Assembly: GCA_031415015.1 (NCBI GenBank)
Contig: JANOQT010000037.1
Span: 1-64,000 of the forward strand
DNA from: JAUYQR01 sp031415015
GTDB lineage: Bacteria > Pseudomonadota > Alphaproteobacteria > Rhodobacterales > Rhodobacteraceae
Reading direction: 5' to 3'
DNA: 64,000 nucleotides
Part shown: positions 17,121 through 25,927 of the stretch, piece after piece
Position numbering within the stretch: position 1 is the first letter of the stretch
How the letters are laid out: each line of letters starts with the position of its first letter
Position numbers and translations under genes: made by a program
The notes under the pieces: generated by a model
Told to the model about the DNA's origin: nothing
Database searches by the model: none
Seen by the model: only the letters and a program-made list of their open reading frames with translations

Positions 17121-19355
17121 CTACCGTCGCTTGCGGATCAGCTTGCGTTTCTTTGCCGCCGCCTGTGCCGGTTTGCGCGGGGCAAAGCGCCCGCCCTTGC
17201 GGTTGCTGACGGCAAGCGGTTTGCCCTCGATCTCCAGCAGGTCCAGTGTCAGCCCGCCGGTGACCGGTGTCGCGGCGGCCAGCCGAACGGTCACCCGCTG
17301 GCCGATGCCGATCACGACCCCGGTATCCGATCCCATCAGTGTCTGGCTGGCCTCGTCATAGTGAAAGAACTCGCGCCCCACCGACCGGATCGGGATCAGG
17401 CCATCGGCCCCGGTTTCGTCCAGTTTGACGAACAGGCCAAAGCGCTGCACGCCGGAAATCCGCCCGGAAAACTCTGCCCCGACCCGATCCGCCAGAAAGG
17501 CGGCAAGGTAGCGGTCCGACGTATCCCGTTCGGCCATCATGCTGCGGCGTTCGGCGTCCGAGATCAGCTTTGCGGTTTCCTCAAGTTTTTCGACATCCCA
17601 GACCGACAGCCCGTCATCACCCCACTTGTGCCCCGCAATCAGCGCGCGATGCACGATCAGGTCGGAATAGCGCCGGATCGGCGAGGTGAAATGCGCGTAG
17701 TTGCGCAGGGCAAGCCCGAAGTGCCCGAAATTCTCGGGGTGGTAATAGGCCTGCGTCATCGACCGCAGCGTCGATATGTTCATCAACTCGTCAAACTCGG
17801 TCCCCTCGGCCTGCGCCAGCAGCCGGTTGAGATGCGAGGTTTTCAGCACCTGCCCCTTGGCCAGCGTAAAGCCCGACGCCTCCGCCACCTCACGCAAGGC
17901 GTCCAGCTTCATCACCGACGGTTCTTCGTGAACCCGGAACAGCAGCGGTCGCTTCAGCCGGATCAGTTCCTCCGCAGCCGCGACATTGGCGAGGATCATG
18001 AATTCCTCGATCAGACGGTGCGCGTCCAGCCGGTCACGGAATGCGACCGAGGTCACCTTGCCATCCTCATCCAGGATGATCTTGCGCTCCGGCAGGTCAA
18101 GGTCCAGCGGCTGTCGCAGTGCGCGGGCCTTTACCAGCGCCGCATAGGCTGCGTAAAGCGGGCGCAGAACGGCGTCCAGCAGCGGTCCGGTGGCGTCATC
18201 GGGGGTGCCGTCAATGGCGTCCTGCACCTGAGCATAGTGCAGCGATCCCGCCGACCGCATGATCCCGCGCACAAAGCGGTGGCTGATCTTGTGGCCCTCC
18301 GCGTCGATCCGCATCCGCACCGCAAGGCAGGCGCGGTCGACATGTTCATGCAAGGAACACAGATCGCCCGACAGCACATCCGGCAGCATCGGCACCACAC
18401 GGTCGGGGAAATAGGTAGAGTTGCCGCGCTTGCGCGCTTCGCGGTCCAGTGCCGACCCCGGCGTCACATAATGCGCGACGTCGGCGATGGCGACCCAGAT
18501 GATGTGCCCGCCGGGATTGCCCGGCTCGGAATCCGCCTCGGCGTAAACCGCATCGTCCCGGTCGCGGGCGTCAATCGGGTCGATGGTCACGAGGGGAATG
18601 TCGCGCAGGTTGTCGCGGCCCTTGTCGGTGGCGGGTTTGGCCGCATCTGCCTCGGCGATCACAGCGTCCGGGAACTGGTCGGGGATGCCGTGCTGGTGAA
18701 TGGCAATCAGGCTGACCGCCCTGGGGCCCGACGGATCGCCCAGCCGCGCCACGATGCGGGCCTGCGGCAGGCCCAGCTTGCGGTTGCCGACCGCCTCGGC
18801 CTCGACCAACTCGCCATCGCGGGCACCCATCGCCATGTCGCGGGCGACGCGCCATTCCTTGTCGCCGCCTTTGTCGATGGGCACGATCCGCCCACCCTCG
18901 GCGGTGTCGCGAAACACCCCCAGCAGCTTCAGCGGGTTCGACCCGATCCGGCGGATCAGCCGTGCCTCGTACTGGTAGTCGTCAAGGTCCACCTTGGCCA
19001 GCCGCGCCAGAATCCGGTCGCCTTCACCCAGGGCCGGATCGCCCTGCTTGGGGATGATCAGGATGCGGATGGTGTCATCCGCGCCATCCTCCAGGGGCCG
19101 GGCGTACAGGTCACCGGCACTGTCTGGCGCTGTGACCATCAGCACCGCAACCGGTGGCAACGCCCCCGCCTCGTGGAAGCGCCGCGCGGTCTTTTGGACC
19201 ACGCCCTCGGCCTCCAGCTCTTTCAGCATGCGCTTCAGGTCGATGCGCGCATCGCCCTTGATGCCGAAGGCTTTCGCAATGTCACGCTTGGCCGAAAGGC
19301 CGGGGTTCTCGGCAATCCAGGTCTGGATCTGCGCTTTTGTGGGCAATGGGTTCAT
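17121..19355 (-). CDS. rnr: ribonuclease R
   Basis: RNase R is a processive 3'-5' exoribonuclease that degrades structured RNA. The 744-residue protein has an N-terminal winged-helix region, cold-shock-like domains, and the RNB catalytic domain with the metal-binding motif DARDRDDA near residue 260. FTSPIRRYSDLIVHRAL lies near residue 550. An S1 domain follows (about 630-710), and the tail is rich in Lys and Arg (KKRKLIRKRR), as in RNase R rather than RNase II. It appears to be a separate transcription unit downstream of a repeat hairpin. Confidence 0.95.
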   Translation of the reverse strand: MNPLPTKAQIQTWIAENPGLSAKRDIAKAFGIKGDARIDLKRMLKELEAEGVVQKTARRFHEAGALPPVAVLMVTAPDSAGDLYARPLEDGADDTIRILIIPKQGDPALGEGDRILARLAKVDLDDYQYEARLIRRIGSNPLKLLGVFRDTAEGGRIVPIDKGGDKEWRVARDMAMGARDGELVEAEAVGNRKLGLPQARIVARLGDPSGPRAVSLIAIHQHGIPDQFPDAVIAEADAAKPATDKGRDNLRDIPLVTIDPIDARDRDDAVYAEADSEPGNPGGHIIWVAIADVAHYVTPGSALDREARKRGNSTYFPDRVVPMLPDVLSGDLCSLHEHVDRACLAVRMRIDAEGHKISHRFVRGIMRSAGSLHYAQVQDAIDGTPDDATGPLLDAVLRPLYAAYAALVKARALRQPLDLDLPERKIILDEDGKVTSVAFRDRLDAHRLIEEFMILANVAAAEELIRLKRPLLFRVHEEPSVMKLDALREVAEASGFTLAKGQVLKTSHLNRLLAQAEGTEFDELMNISTLRSMTQAYYHPENFGHFGLALRNYAHFTSPIRRYSDLIVHRALIAGHKWGDDGLSVWDVEKLEETAKLISDAERRSMMAERDTSDRYLAAFLADRVGAEFSGRISGVQRFGLFVKLDETGADGLIPIRSVGREFFHYDEASQTLMGSDTGVVIGIGQRVTVRLAAATPVTGGLTLDLLEIEGKPLAVSNRKGGRFAPRKPAQAAAKKRKLIRKRR

Positions 19356-19469
19356 GCCCTGCCCCTAGCATGGGCCGGGCCGAAAGACTATCCTGACCCG
19401 GCTTGCTGTTTTCCCAAACACTCATCTTGCCTGAGCGCGACGCGCGTCAGCGCGCAAGCGAGGTAAAAG

Positions 19470-19495
19470 CTTGCGGCGGAACGCCGCTCCGCAAG
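19470..19495. repeat. dispersed hairpin repeat, copy 2 (inverted)
   Basis: CTTGCGG pairs with CCGCAAG, and the inner CGG pairs with CCG around an AACG loop with a 2-base bulge. It is the reverse complement of the hairpin units at 12164 and 21646, with few changes. The GC-rich 34-base block is missing here. It lies between rnr and the GNAT gene, just after the GNAT stop on the minus strand. Confidence 0.7.
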
Positions 19496-19521
19496 ATCAC
19501 CGGCGATGCAGGCGCGCAAGA

Positions 19522-19941
19522 CTACAGGGTCAGCACCATGTCGCGGTGCGCAATGCCCGCGTCCAGATACTCCGGTCCGACCGCCACGAACCCCAGACGT
19601 TCGTAAAACCCCAGAGCATGGATCTGCGCGCCAAGTTTGACCTGTCGTACCGCCGGCCAATTGCGGAACTCCGCCACCGCCGCCCGCATCAGGGCCGCCC
19701 CCAGCCCGGTGCCGCGAACCTCTGGCAGCACGCAGACGCGGCCCACCTTGCCGGTCTCGCCACTGATCATCAGCCGGGCCGACCCGACCGGCCTGACCCC
19801 GTCGACCGCCAGCAGATGGATCGCCTGATCATCCAGATCATCCACCTCATCCGCCTCGGACACGCCCTGTTCCTCGATGAACACCGTGCGGCGCAGGGCG
19901 CGGCAAGCGGCGATATCTCGGGTCACGGCAATGCTGATCAC
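19522..19941 (-). CDS. GNAT family N-acetyltransferase
   Basis: A 139-residue single-domain acetyltransferase. The acetyl-CoA loop is seen in LPEVRGTGLGAALMRAAV (R/Q-x-x-G-x-G/A), and the substrate side has AIHLLAVDGVRPVGSARL. The C-terminal part, ALGFYERLGFVAVGPEYLDAGIAHRDMVL, is typical of small ElaA-like GNAT proteins. The substrate is unknown. It starts with GTG at 19941 and overlaps the dapE stop by 4 bases, so it is translated from the dapE message. Confidence 0.85.
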   Translation of the reverse strand: MISIAVTRDIAACRALRRTVFIEEQGVSEADEVDDLDDQAIHLLAVDGVRPVGSARLMISGETGKVGRVCVLPEVRGTGLGAALMRAAVAEFRNWPAVRQVKLGAQIHALGFYERLGFVAVGPEYLDAGIAHRDMVLTL

Positions 19942-21089
19942 GCGAAGTAGTCCTGCAGGATGCGCCGGTAGATTGCCTTGAGCTGATGGATCTGTGCCAG
20001 CTCCACCCGTTCGTCGACCTGATGCATGGTCTTGCCGACCAGCCCGAACTCGACCACCGGGCAGTGATCCTTGACAAAGCGCGCGTCAGACGTGCCGCCC
20101 GAGGTGGAGGCCACCGGCAGCCGCCCGGTCACCTCCTCGACCGCCCGGGCCACCAGCGCCGACAACTCCCCCGGCGGGGTCAGGAAACTTTCGCCGGATA
20201 TGGCGATGCGCAGGGCGAGGTCAACGCCGGTTTCCTCAGTCACCGCTGCGGCCTGCTCGCGCAGCCAGCGGGACAGATCATCGCCGGAATGCAGGTCGTT
20301 GAAGCGGATGTTCACCGTCGCCGTGCCGCGCGCCGGGATCACGTTGTTCGCGGGGTTGCCGCAGTCGATGGTGGTGATCGCCAGCGTAGAGGCGTCAAAA
20401 TGCGCCGAGCCGCGGTCCAGCGGTTCGGCGTCCAGCCGCGCCAGCAGCCGGACCAGCGCCGTCATAGGATTCTTCGCCCGGTGCGGATAGGCCGAATGCC
20501 CCTGCACGCCGGTCGCGGTGATCCAGGCGGTCATGCTGCCGCGACGGCCGATCTTCATCATCTCGCCCATCACCTCGGGACAGGTGGGTTCGCCCACCAG
20601 GCACTGCGTGATCCGCTCGCCGTTAAAGGCCATCCAGTCGAGGATCGCGACGGTGCCGTCCGCGCCTTCGCCTTCCTCGTCCCCGGTGATTGCCAGGATC
20701 ACGGCGCCGTCCGGCGGGGTCTCGCAGACAAAGTCGATGGCGGCGGCGGCAAAGGCGGCGACGCCGGATTTCATGTCGGTGGCGCCGCGCCCGTACATCC
20801 AGCCGTCCACCACGGCCGCGCCGAACGGGTCCTGCGTCCAGGCACTGGCGTCGCCCACCGGCACCACATCGGTATGGCCGTTGAAGCCAAAGGCGCGGTT
20901 CGCCCCCCGCGCGCCCCAGCGGGCATAAAGATTGGCCACGCCGTTCCGGTCGATCCGCGTGCAGGTAAACCCTGCCTGACCCAGCAGATCGGCCAGCAGC
21001 ACCAATGCCCCGCCTTCGACAGGCGTGACCGAGGCGCAGCGGATCAGGCTGGCGGTCAGCGCTGCGGGGTCGACGGGATCATGCGGCAT
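19938..21089 (-). CDS. dapE: succinyl-diaminopimelate desuccinylase
   Basis: DapE converts N-succinyl-L,L-diaminopimelate to L,L-diaminopimelate plus succinate, in lysine and peptidoglycan synthesis. The 383-residue M20 protein has zinc-site motifs GHTDVVPVGD, GRGATDMKSG and ITGDEEGEGADG. The specific SGGTSDARF motif near the C-terminus separates DapE from ArgE. The start at 21089 has AAGGA upstream. dapD lies 2.2 kb away on the same strand with three or four small genes between, so the succinylase branch is partly clustered here. Confidence 0.94.
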   Translation of the reverse strand: MPHDPVDPAALTASLIRCASVTPVEGGALVLLADLLGQAGFTCTRIDRNGVANLYARWGARGANRAFGFNGHTDVVPVGDASAWTQDPFGAAVVDGWMYGRGATDMKSGVAAFAAAAIDFVCETPPDGAVILAITGDEEGEGADGTVAILDWMAFNGERITQCLVGEPTCPEVMGEMMKIGRRGSMTAWITATGVQGHSAYPHRAKNPMTALVRLLARLDAEPLDRGSAHFDASTLAITTIDCGNPANNVIPARGTATVNIRFNDLHSGDDLSRWLREQAAAVTEETGVDLALRIAISGESFLTPPGELSALVARAVEEVTGRLPVASTSGGTSDARFVKDHCPVVEFGLVGKTMHQVDERVELAQIHQLKAIYRRILQDYFA

Positions 21090-21252
21090 CGTGGCGTCCT
21101 TGCGGGGTCTATTGCGGCGATCAGACCTATCTGCTCCGCCGCCAGCCTGCAACGCCTGCTGGTTGCAATACAATCCGCTCCACCAAGCTTTCTGGATGCA
21201 GGCGCGTCAGACTTGCGCTATCAAGCATCATTAAAGTTGAGGAGTTCCCCGG

Positions 21253-21630
21253 ATGTCCCTGCGCGCATTTGCTCTGCTGACCGTTGTCAGCTGCCTTACC
21301 CTTCCTGCGGCAGCACAGGATACCACCACCATGGGCGAAATTCCGGGTGGCCCGTTGATGGTCAATATCAATTACGCGGCCAACGTGCCGCTGGCCTCGG
21401 TCGAAGCAGCGGTTGTCGACAAGGAAGATGCGCTATACCGCCAGTCGCTTTTGCTGCGCGCCGAAACCGAATGCGTCCAGCTTTTGGCCACCATCGCGAC
21501 GGACTGTGCGATGACTGGCATCAACATCTCAATCCAGATTAACAACTATCCGGGGCAGGTGCCGGCACTTTCCGTCAGCAGCAACGTGACCCTGCAAGTC
21601 ACCTTGCGCACGGCCCCTGCAGCGCCATGA
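21253..21630 (+). CDS. small exported protein, 125 aa
   Basis: The signal peptide (1-22, ending AAAQ) follows a GAGGAG ribosome site. The mature protein has two Cys (ECVQLLATIATDCAM), likely a disulfide, and a strand-rich end ALSVSSNVTLQVTLRT. I do not recognise the family. It is oriented against its neighbours and has its own promoter space and a hairpin terminator with TTTTT, so it is probably a single-gene unit. A periplasmic role is likely and the function unknown. Confidence 0.72.
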   Translation: MSLRAFALLTVVSCLTLPAAAQDTTTMGEIPGGPLMVNINYAANVPLASVEAAVVDKEDALYRQSLLLRAETECVQLLATIATDCAMTGINISIQINNYPGQVPALSVSSNVTLQVTLRTAPAAP

Positions 21631-21645
21631 ACGAACGCTTATCAA

Positions 21646-21709
21646 GCGGAGCGGCGTGACCGCCGCACGCTTTTTATGTCGCCTGCGCGGCCGGGGCCGC
21701 TTGGCTCCG
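21646..21709. repeat. dispersed intergenic repeat, copy 3, acting as terminator
   Basis: The hairpin GCGGAGCGGCG-TGAC-CGCCGCACGC is followed by TTTTTATG, so it resembles a rho-independent terminator for the 125-aa gene. It then runs into the 34-base block (21676-21709) identical to 12195-12228. Confidence 0.7.
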
Positions 21710-21719
21710 GTTCAGGCAG

Positions 21720-22076
21720 TCAGTCGAAGAACGGTGTCATCTCTGCCACGATGACGGAGTTTTCCGCCAGTGCGCGGGCCATCAGCGCGCGTTCGTCGTC
21801 GTCGATCTCGTCGCCCGCCTTCAGCCGTTCGTCCAGCGTGCCGTGTCCGGCGACGTCTAGCGGTGCAAGATCGGCTTCCTTCAGGATTGCCACGGTTTCG
21901 CGGACCGCCTCGGCCTCGTCGACGCCGCTGGCATAGATCAACAGCCCCGCCCCTGTGGCCTTGTCGGGCAGGCCGTCCCCGGCCTTGCGGCCCACCTCGA
22001 CCAGCAGCGTATAAACCTGCTGCGGGCGCTTGACCTTTTCCGGGCGGTCGCTGTCGGTGTTGCCGTCTTCGTCCAT
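21720..22076 (-). CDS. hypothetical cytosolic protein, 118 aa
   Basis: The ATG at 22076 has GGAGA upstream, so the frame beginning 14 codons earlier is not used. The protein has a charged N-terminus (MDEDGNTDSDRPEKVKRP), then QVYTLLVEVGRKAGDGLPDKATGAGLLIYASG, and an acidic helical end with DEIDDDERALMARALAENS. No signal peptide or membrane helix. I do not recognise a named family; it reads as a small folded alpha/beta protein. Function unknown. Confidence 0.7.
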   Translation of the reverse strand: MDEDGNTDSDRPEKVKRPQQVYTLLVEVGRKAGDGLPDKATGAGLLIYASGVDEAEAVRETVAILKEADLAPLDVAGHGTLDERLKAGDEIDDDERALMARALAENSVIVAEMTPFFD

Positions 22077-22181
22077 CGGGTGTTCTCCGCCGCCTGACTG
22101 GGGGTGCATGCCCGCCAAGTGGCCGCGACGCGGGATTTTGTCAACTGTGGCCCGTCATGACAGCATTGGGCCGTCCGCGTT

Positions 22182-22448
22182 TCACTCTGTGGTGGGTGCG
22201 GCAGGGATCTTCGGGGCAAAGCCTTTGCAGCGTGAGTGCGTCTTGTTCGCCGACTGGGTGCAGAACTTCCTGAGCTCTTCCTTCTGCGCCAGGGTCAGCA
22301 CCGGGACCGGGCCGGATGCGGGGGGTTGCGGCCCGGTCGTGCCGAGACGGGGTTCGACCGGCGGTGGGTCAGTCTCGGGTATCTGCGCGGCGCACACACC
22401 TGCGAGTGACAGCATCATCGCAGCGGCAAGGGTGGACCGGCCTAACAT
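22182..22448 (-). CDS. small exported protein, 88 aa
   Basis: A signal peptide (MLGRSTLAAAMMLSLAGVCAAQ) is followed by a Pro-rich stretch (about 23-48) and a short helix with two Cys (KEELRKFCTQSANKTHSRCKGF), likely a disulfide. Its start overlaps the end of the 233-aa gene by 7 bases, so it is translated from the same message. No known domain; possibly a small periplasmic or envelope factor. Confidence 0.65.
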   Translation of the reverse strand: MLGRSTLAAAMMLSLAGVCAAQIPETDPPPVEPRLGTTGPQPPASGPVPVLTLAQKEELRKFCTQSANKTHSRCKGFAPKIPAAPTTE

Positions 22449-23143
22449 GACGTGCGGCAGGGAACCGGCACCCTTGAGACGGTGACACCGGTGTAGGTAT
22501 CCACGGTTTCGTCAAAGCACTGGCCTTCGACCTGAAGATGGCGCAGCAACATGCGGTCATCGACGAACTTCTGACAGGTCACGAAAACGAACTGATCCTG
22601 CGCAAGGATCAGGTTGTCATTCGGCATTGGCACCGACATCTGCTCGACCGGCTGCCGTGGAATAGTGCCGGCATGCGCTGCAAGCCCCAACATGTCCAAA
22701 GTGGCAAAGCGGTCGGCGCGTTCCACGATCTTGTCGATGCTGACGAAATCGAACCGGTCGCGGAACCTTTCGCCATCGGCCACAGTGGCCAGCGGCGAGG
22801 TTTCGTCAGGAATCCGTACCCGCACGAACAGATCGCCGGACGGGCACAACGTGGCATCGACAATGCGGTCGCCGCTTGGCACCTTGTACCACTGGTAGGG
22901 CGCACCGATGCAGTCGAGGTTGCGGGTAAACATGCGGTTACGCTCGACCAGCTCGCTGTTCTTGGCCTCGGAGACGCCCTTCATCAGGGCAAGGGCGCTA
23001 TCCACCCAATCAGGCAATGCGGTGATCAGGGCCATGCCGAGGGTGGGAAACAACACAAGCCACTGCCACCAGGTACGCGGACGAAACCGGTCTTCAGCTG
23101 GCATTATGTCAGCGGGCGCAGGCCCGGAGGACTGTTTGGTCAT
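22442..23143 (-). CDS. membrane-anchored hypothetical protein, 233 aa
   Basis: The ATG at 23143 has GAGG upstream. One transmembrane helix (WWQWLVLFPTLGMALITALP, about residues 26-45) follows a short cytosolic end. The rest should be periplasmic and has four or more Cys, including NLDCIGAPYQWY, VTCQKFVDD and the final CRTSC, so disulfides are likely. I do not recognise a family. It is coupled to the 88-aa exported gene, which suggests a two-gene envelope unit. Confidence 0.7.
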   Translation of the reverse strand: MTKQSSGPAPADIMPAEDRFRPRTWWQWLVLFPTLGMALITALPDWVDSALALMKGVSEAKNSELVERNRMFTRNLDCIGAPYQWYKVPSGDRIVDATLCPSGDLFVRVRIPDETSPLATVADGERFRDRFDFVSIDKIVERADRFATLDMLGLAAHAGTIPRQPVEQMSVPMPNDNLILAQDQFVFVTCQKFVDDRMLLRHLQVEGQCFDETVDTYTGVTVSRVPVPCRTSC

Positions 23144-23263
23144 AATGGGCACCTCAAAGGACTCTTTCAAATATCCGCTGAGGATAGCACATCGCAGTGA
23201 TTCGCGCAGGGTGGGATTCCATCCCCTCCGCGCCCCTGCGGCGACTGAAGCAGCCTTCGCGCG

Positions 23264-24088
23264 TCAGTCCCTGAGCAGTTCGTTGATGCTGGTCTTTGAC
23301 CGCGTCTGCGCATCGACCTTCTTAACGATCACCGCGCAGTACAGGTTTATCCCGCCCTTGGACGGCATTGACCCTGCCACCACCACCGATCCGGCGGGCA
23401 CCTCGCCGTACATCACTTCACCGCTGTCCCGGTCGACGATCCTGGTCGATTTGCCGATGAACACGCCCATCCCCAGGACCGAGCCTTCGCGGATGATGCA
23501 GCCCTCCACCACCTCGGACCGCGCGCCGATAAAGCAGTCGTCCTCGATGATCGTCGGCCCCGCCTGCATCGGCTCCAGCACGCCGCCGATGCCGACGCCG
23601 CCCGACAGATGCACATTGCGCCCGATCTGCGCGCAAGAGCCCACGGTGGCCCAGCCGTCGACCATGGACCCTTCGCCGACATAGGCGCCGACGTTGACGA
23701 ACGACGGCATCAGCACGACGTTTTTGCCGATGAAAGCCGACCGCCGGACGATAGACCCCGGCACCGCGCGAAAGCCTGCCGCGCGCCAGTCATCTGCCGT
23801 CCAGCCCTGCCATTTCGACGGCACCTTGTCCCACCAGTTTGACCCGCCATTACTGCCCGAGATCTCGTGCATATCCGTCAGCCGGAACGACAGCAGCACC
23901 GCCTTCTTCGCCCACTGGTTGACATGCCAGTCGGTCCCCCGCTTCTCCGCCACCCGCAGCGCGCCGCTGTCAAGCGCGGTCAGCGTCGCCTCGATTGCGT
24001 CGCGCGCCTCGCCTTTGGTGGCGGGCGAAATGGCCTCGCGGGCGTCCCATGCGGTATCGATGGCGGCTTCCAAGGCGGCATAGGACAT
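23264..24088 (-). CDS. dapD: 2,3,4,5-tetrahydropyridine-2,6-dicarboxylate N-succinyltransferase
   Basis: DapD succinylates tetrahydrodipicolinate in the lysine and meso-diaminopimelate pathway, acting before DapE. The ATG at 24088 gives the typical 274 residues (MSYAALEAAIDTAWDARE). A helical N-domain is followed by a left-handed beta-helix made of hexapeptide repeats (IGKNVVLMPSFVNVGAYVGEG and onward). DGWATVGSCAQIG and GGVLEP are well conserved. Genes for dapE (19938) and asd (41495) are on the same strand. Confidence 0.95.
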   Translation of the reverse strand: MSYAALEAAIDTAWDAREAISPATKGEARDAIEATLTALDSGALRVAEKRGTDWHVNQWAKKAVLLSFRLTDMHEISGSNGGSNWWDKVPSKWQGWTADDWRAAGFRAVPGSIVRRSAFIGKNVVLMPSFVNVGAYVGEGSMVDGWATVGSCAQIGRNVHLSGGVGIGGVLEPMQAGPTIIEDDCFIGARSEVVEGCIIREGSVLGMGVFIGKSTRIVDRDSGEVMYGEVPAGSVVVAGSMPSKGGINLYCAVIVKKVDAQTRSKTSINELLRD

Positions 24089-24167
24089 GGGGTACCCTTT
24101 TCGATTGGTCTTGTTCCGGGCAAGCCTATAAGCCTTGCATCCAAACCACGCAATCCGAGAGCGACGC

Positions 24168-24986
24168 ATGAAAGACGAACCCCGCGCCCATCCGTTCCGC
24201 GACAGCACGCAGGATGTCGACGCCGTCAAGCGCATCCCCGACACGCCGCAAACCCGCGCGCCCGCCTACCGGCTTGCCTTCACCGACCGCGATTTCATGA
24301 CGCGCGAAGAGCTGCGCCCGGTGCGGCTGCAACTGGAACTGCTGAAGCCGCAGATGATCATGGACGAACGCGGGATTGAAAGCACCATCGTGATGTTCGG
24401 TGGTGCCCGCATCCCCGCGCCGGAACACCGCGACACCGCCCGCACCCGGACCCTTGCCGACCTGTCGCACTACTACGACGAGGCCCGCCGCTTCGCCCGC
24501 ATCATGACCGAGCGCAGCCTGGAAACCTATGGCCGTGAGAACGTGATCATGACCGGCGGCGGCCCCGGCGTCATGGAGGCGGGCAATCGCGGGGCGGATG
24601 ATGCGGGCGGGCAAAGCATCGGCCTCAACATCGTCCTGCCGCATGAACAGGCCCCGAACGCCTATGTGACGCCAGACCTGTCGTTCAACTTCCACTACTT
24701 CGCGATCCGCAAGATGCATTTCCTGATGCGCGCCAAGGCAATCTGCGTCTTCCCCGGCGGGTTCGGCACCCTGGACGAGATGTTTGAGTCGCTGACCCTG
24801 ATCCAGACCAAACGGATGAAACCGATCCCCTTCCTCCTCTTCGGACGGGAGTGGTGGGAGAAGGTGATCAACTGGAACCATCTGGCCGAAGCAGGGGTAA
24901 TCAGCCCCGAAGACCTGAAACTGTTCGCCATCGTCGAGACGGCAGAGGAGGCGGTGGCGGTGATTGATGGGTGGGTGGAGGCGTAA
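24168..24986 (+). CDS. LOG-family Rossmann-fold protein
   Basis: The family (TIGR00730, lysine decarboxylase-like) includes nucleotide 5'-monophosphate phosphoribohydrolases that release cytokinin bases or act as PpnN-like nucleosidases. The 272-residue protein has MFGGARIPAPEHRD, GGGPGVMEAGNRGADDAGG, and the signature PGGFGTLDEMFE. The N-terminal 70 residues are longer than in short LOG proteins. The start at 24168 follows GAGAGCG. It is divergent from dapD. Substrate unknown. Confidence 0.87.
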   Translation: MKDEPRAHPFRDSTQDVDAVKRIPDTPQTRAPAYRLAFTDRDFMTREELRPVRLQLELLKPQMIMDERGIESTIVMFGGARIPAPEHRDTARTRTLADLSHYYDEARRFARIMTERSLETYGRENVIMTGGGPGVMEAGNRGADDAGGQSIGLNIVLPHEQAPNAYVTPDLSFNFHYFAIRKMHFLMRAKAICVFPGGFGTLDEMFESLTLIQTKRMKPIPFLLFGREWWEKVINWNHLAEAGVISPEDLKLFAIVETAEEAVAVIDGWVEA

Positions 24987-24992
24987 GGTGCG

Positions 24993-25742
24993 CTAATTAT
25001 AATTGTGTGAGTTAAAGAACGATGGATCATCAGAAATCACTGAATGTTCAAAGTCGTAAACTAAAGTGGGGTCGGTAAGAATCGGAAACTTTACTCTAAA
25101 TAGCCCTCCTGCAACAGTCTCAAAACCGTCATCCACGCCCTCGCCGATGGAAAGAAGGTCCGGCCCACCCGATAGATCTTCTGTGTGAAATTGTGAGGCA
25201 AGAACCACAAATAACCCGCACATTGCATTGAGCATATTTCCAAGTTTTGCTTGTTTGAATTCGTTGTGACGGTCATGCTTTGTCAAATTATAGGCTCTGT
25301 GCCATGGCGGATTTCCATCCAATGTCCAGTCAAAGAACGGCCGAAACACATAGCTTTGGTCAACAAAGTCTGGAACTTTAATCTCGTACTGCGAAAGAAA
25401 ATGCGTCCCCTCTATTCTTTTATAGTCCCTAATGTCCCAACGACCAGATTTATTGTAGCCATTTTCTTTGAGTACTGCCTTGAAGTTACTTTCAATCTCA
25501 ATGCAGCATCTGATTAGTAGTTCGTGAATGCGAAATGAATAGCAATCGAAGTTATCCTCAGCTGGCTCAATAAATTCAAATAGTCTCAATAGATCGCCCT
25601 GCAACATAACTGCAGATCGAATGTATCTTCTGCCGTCCTGGGCAAAAGAAGAACAACGTATGTATTTCCCCTTTCCACCATTTTGATATGATTGGTCGGC
25701 GAAATTTCTGGCTGTTCTCTTGAATGGCTTGAATTCTGGCAT
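24993..25742 (-). CDS. AT-rich accessory protein of unknown function, 249 aa
   Basis: This gene is much richer in A and T than both neighbours and uses codons rare elsewhere in the window, so it was probably acquired by transfer. The 249-residue protein has no signal peptide. The helical part YSFRIHELLIRCCIEIESNFKAVL (about 67-90) and the later RAYNLTKHDRHNEFKQAKLGNML give the look of an all-helical, HEPN-like or Abi-like protein, but I cannot assign a family. It is alone, with no toxin-antitoxin partner or defence gene beside it. Confidence 0.7.
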   Translation of the reverse strand: MPEFKPFKRTARNFADQSYQNGGKGKYIRCSSFAQDGRRYIRSAVMLQGDLLRLFEFIEPAEDNFDCYSFRIHELLIRCCIEIESNFKAVLKENGYNKSGRWDIRDYKRIEGTHFLSQYEIKVPDFVDQSYVFRPFFDWTLDGNPPWHRAYNLTKHDRHNEFKQAKLGNMLNAMCGLFVVLASQFHTEDLSGGPDLLSIGEGVDDGFETVAGGLFRVKFPILTDPTLVYDFEHSVISDDPSFFNSHNYN

Positions 25743-25927
25743 GAGATTAAGTTTATCATAGACGCTATCTTGCGCAAGTCATTGCATGCGCCAAGGCGCA
25801 CCATACTCTCATTCCACCCGATTCGCCCCGCATGATCAACGCCCTGCTATCCCTGCGCGCGTAGAGATGGAAAGAATACGCCGAGAAGACAGGATAAAGA
25901 CACCAAACCTGTTTGACCTTTCCAATA

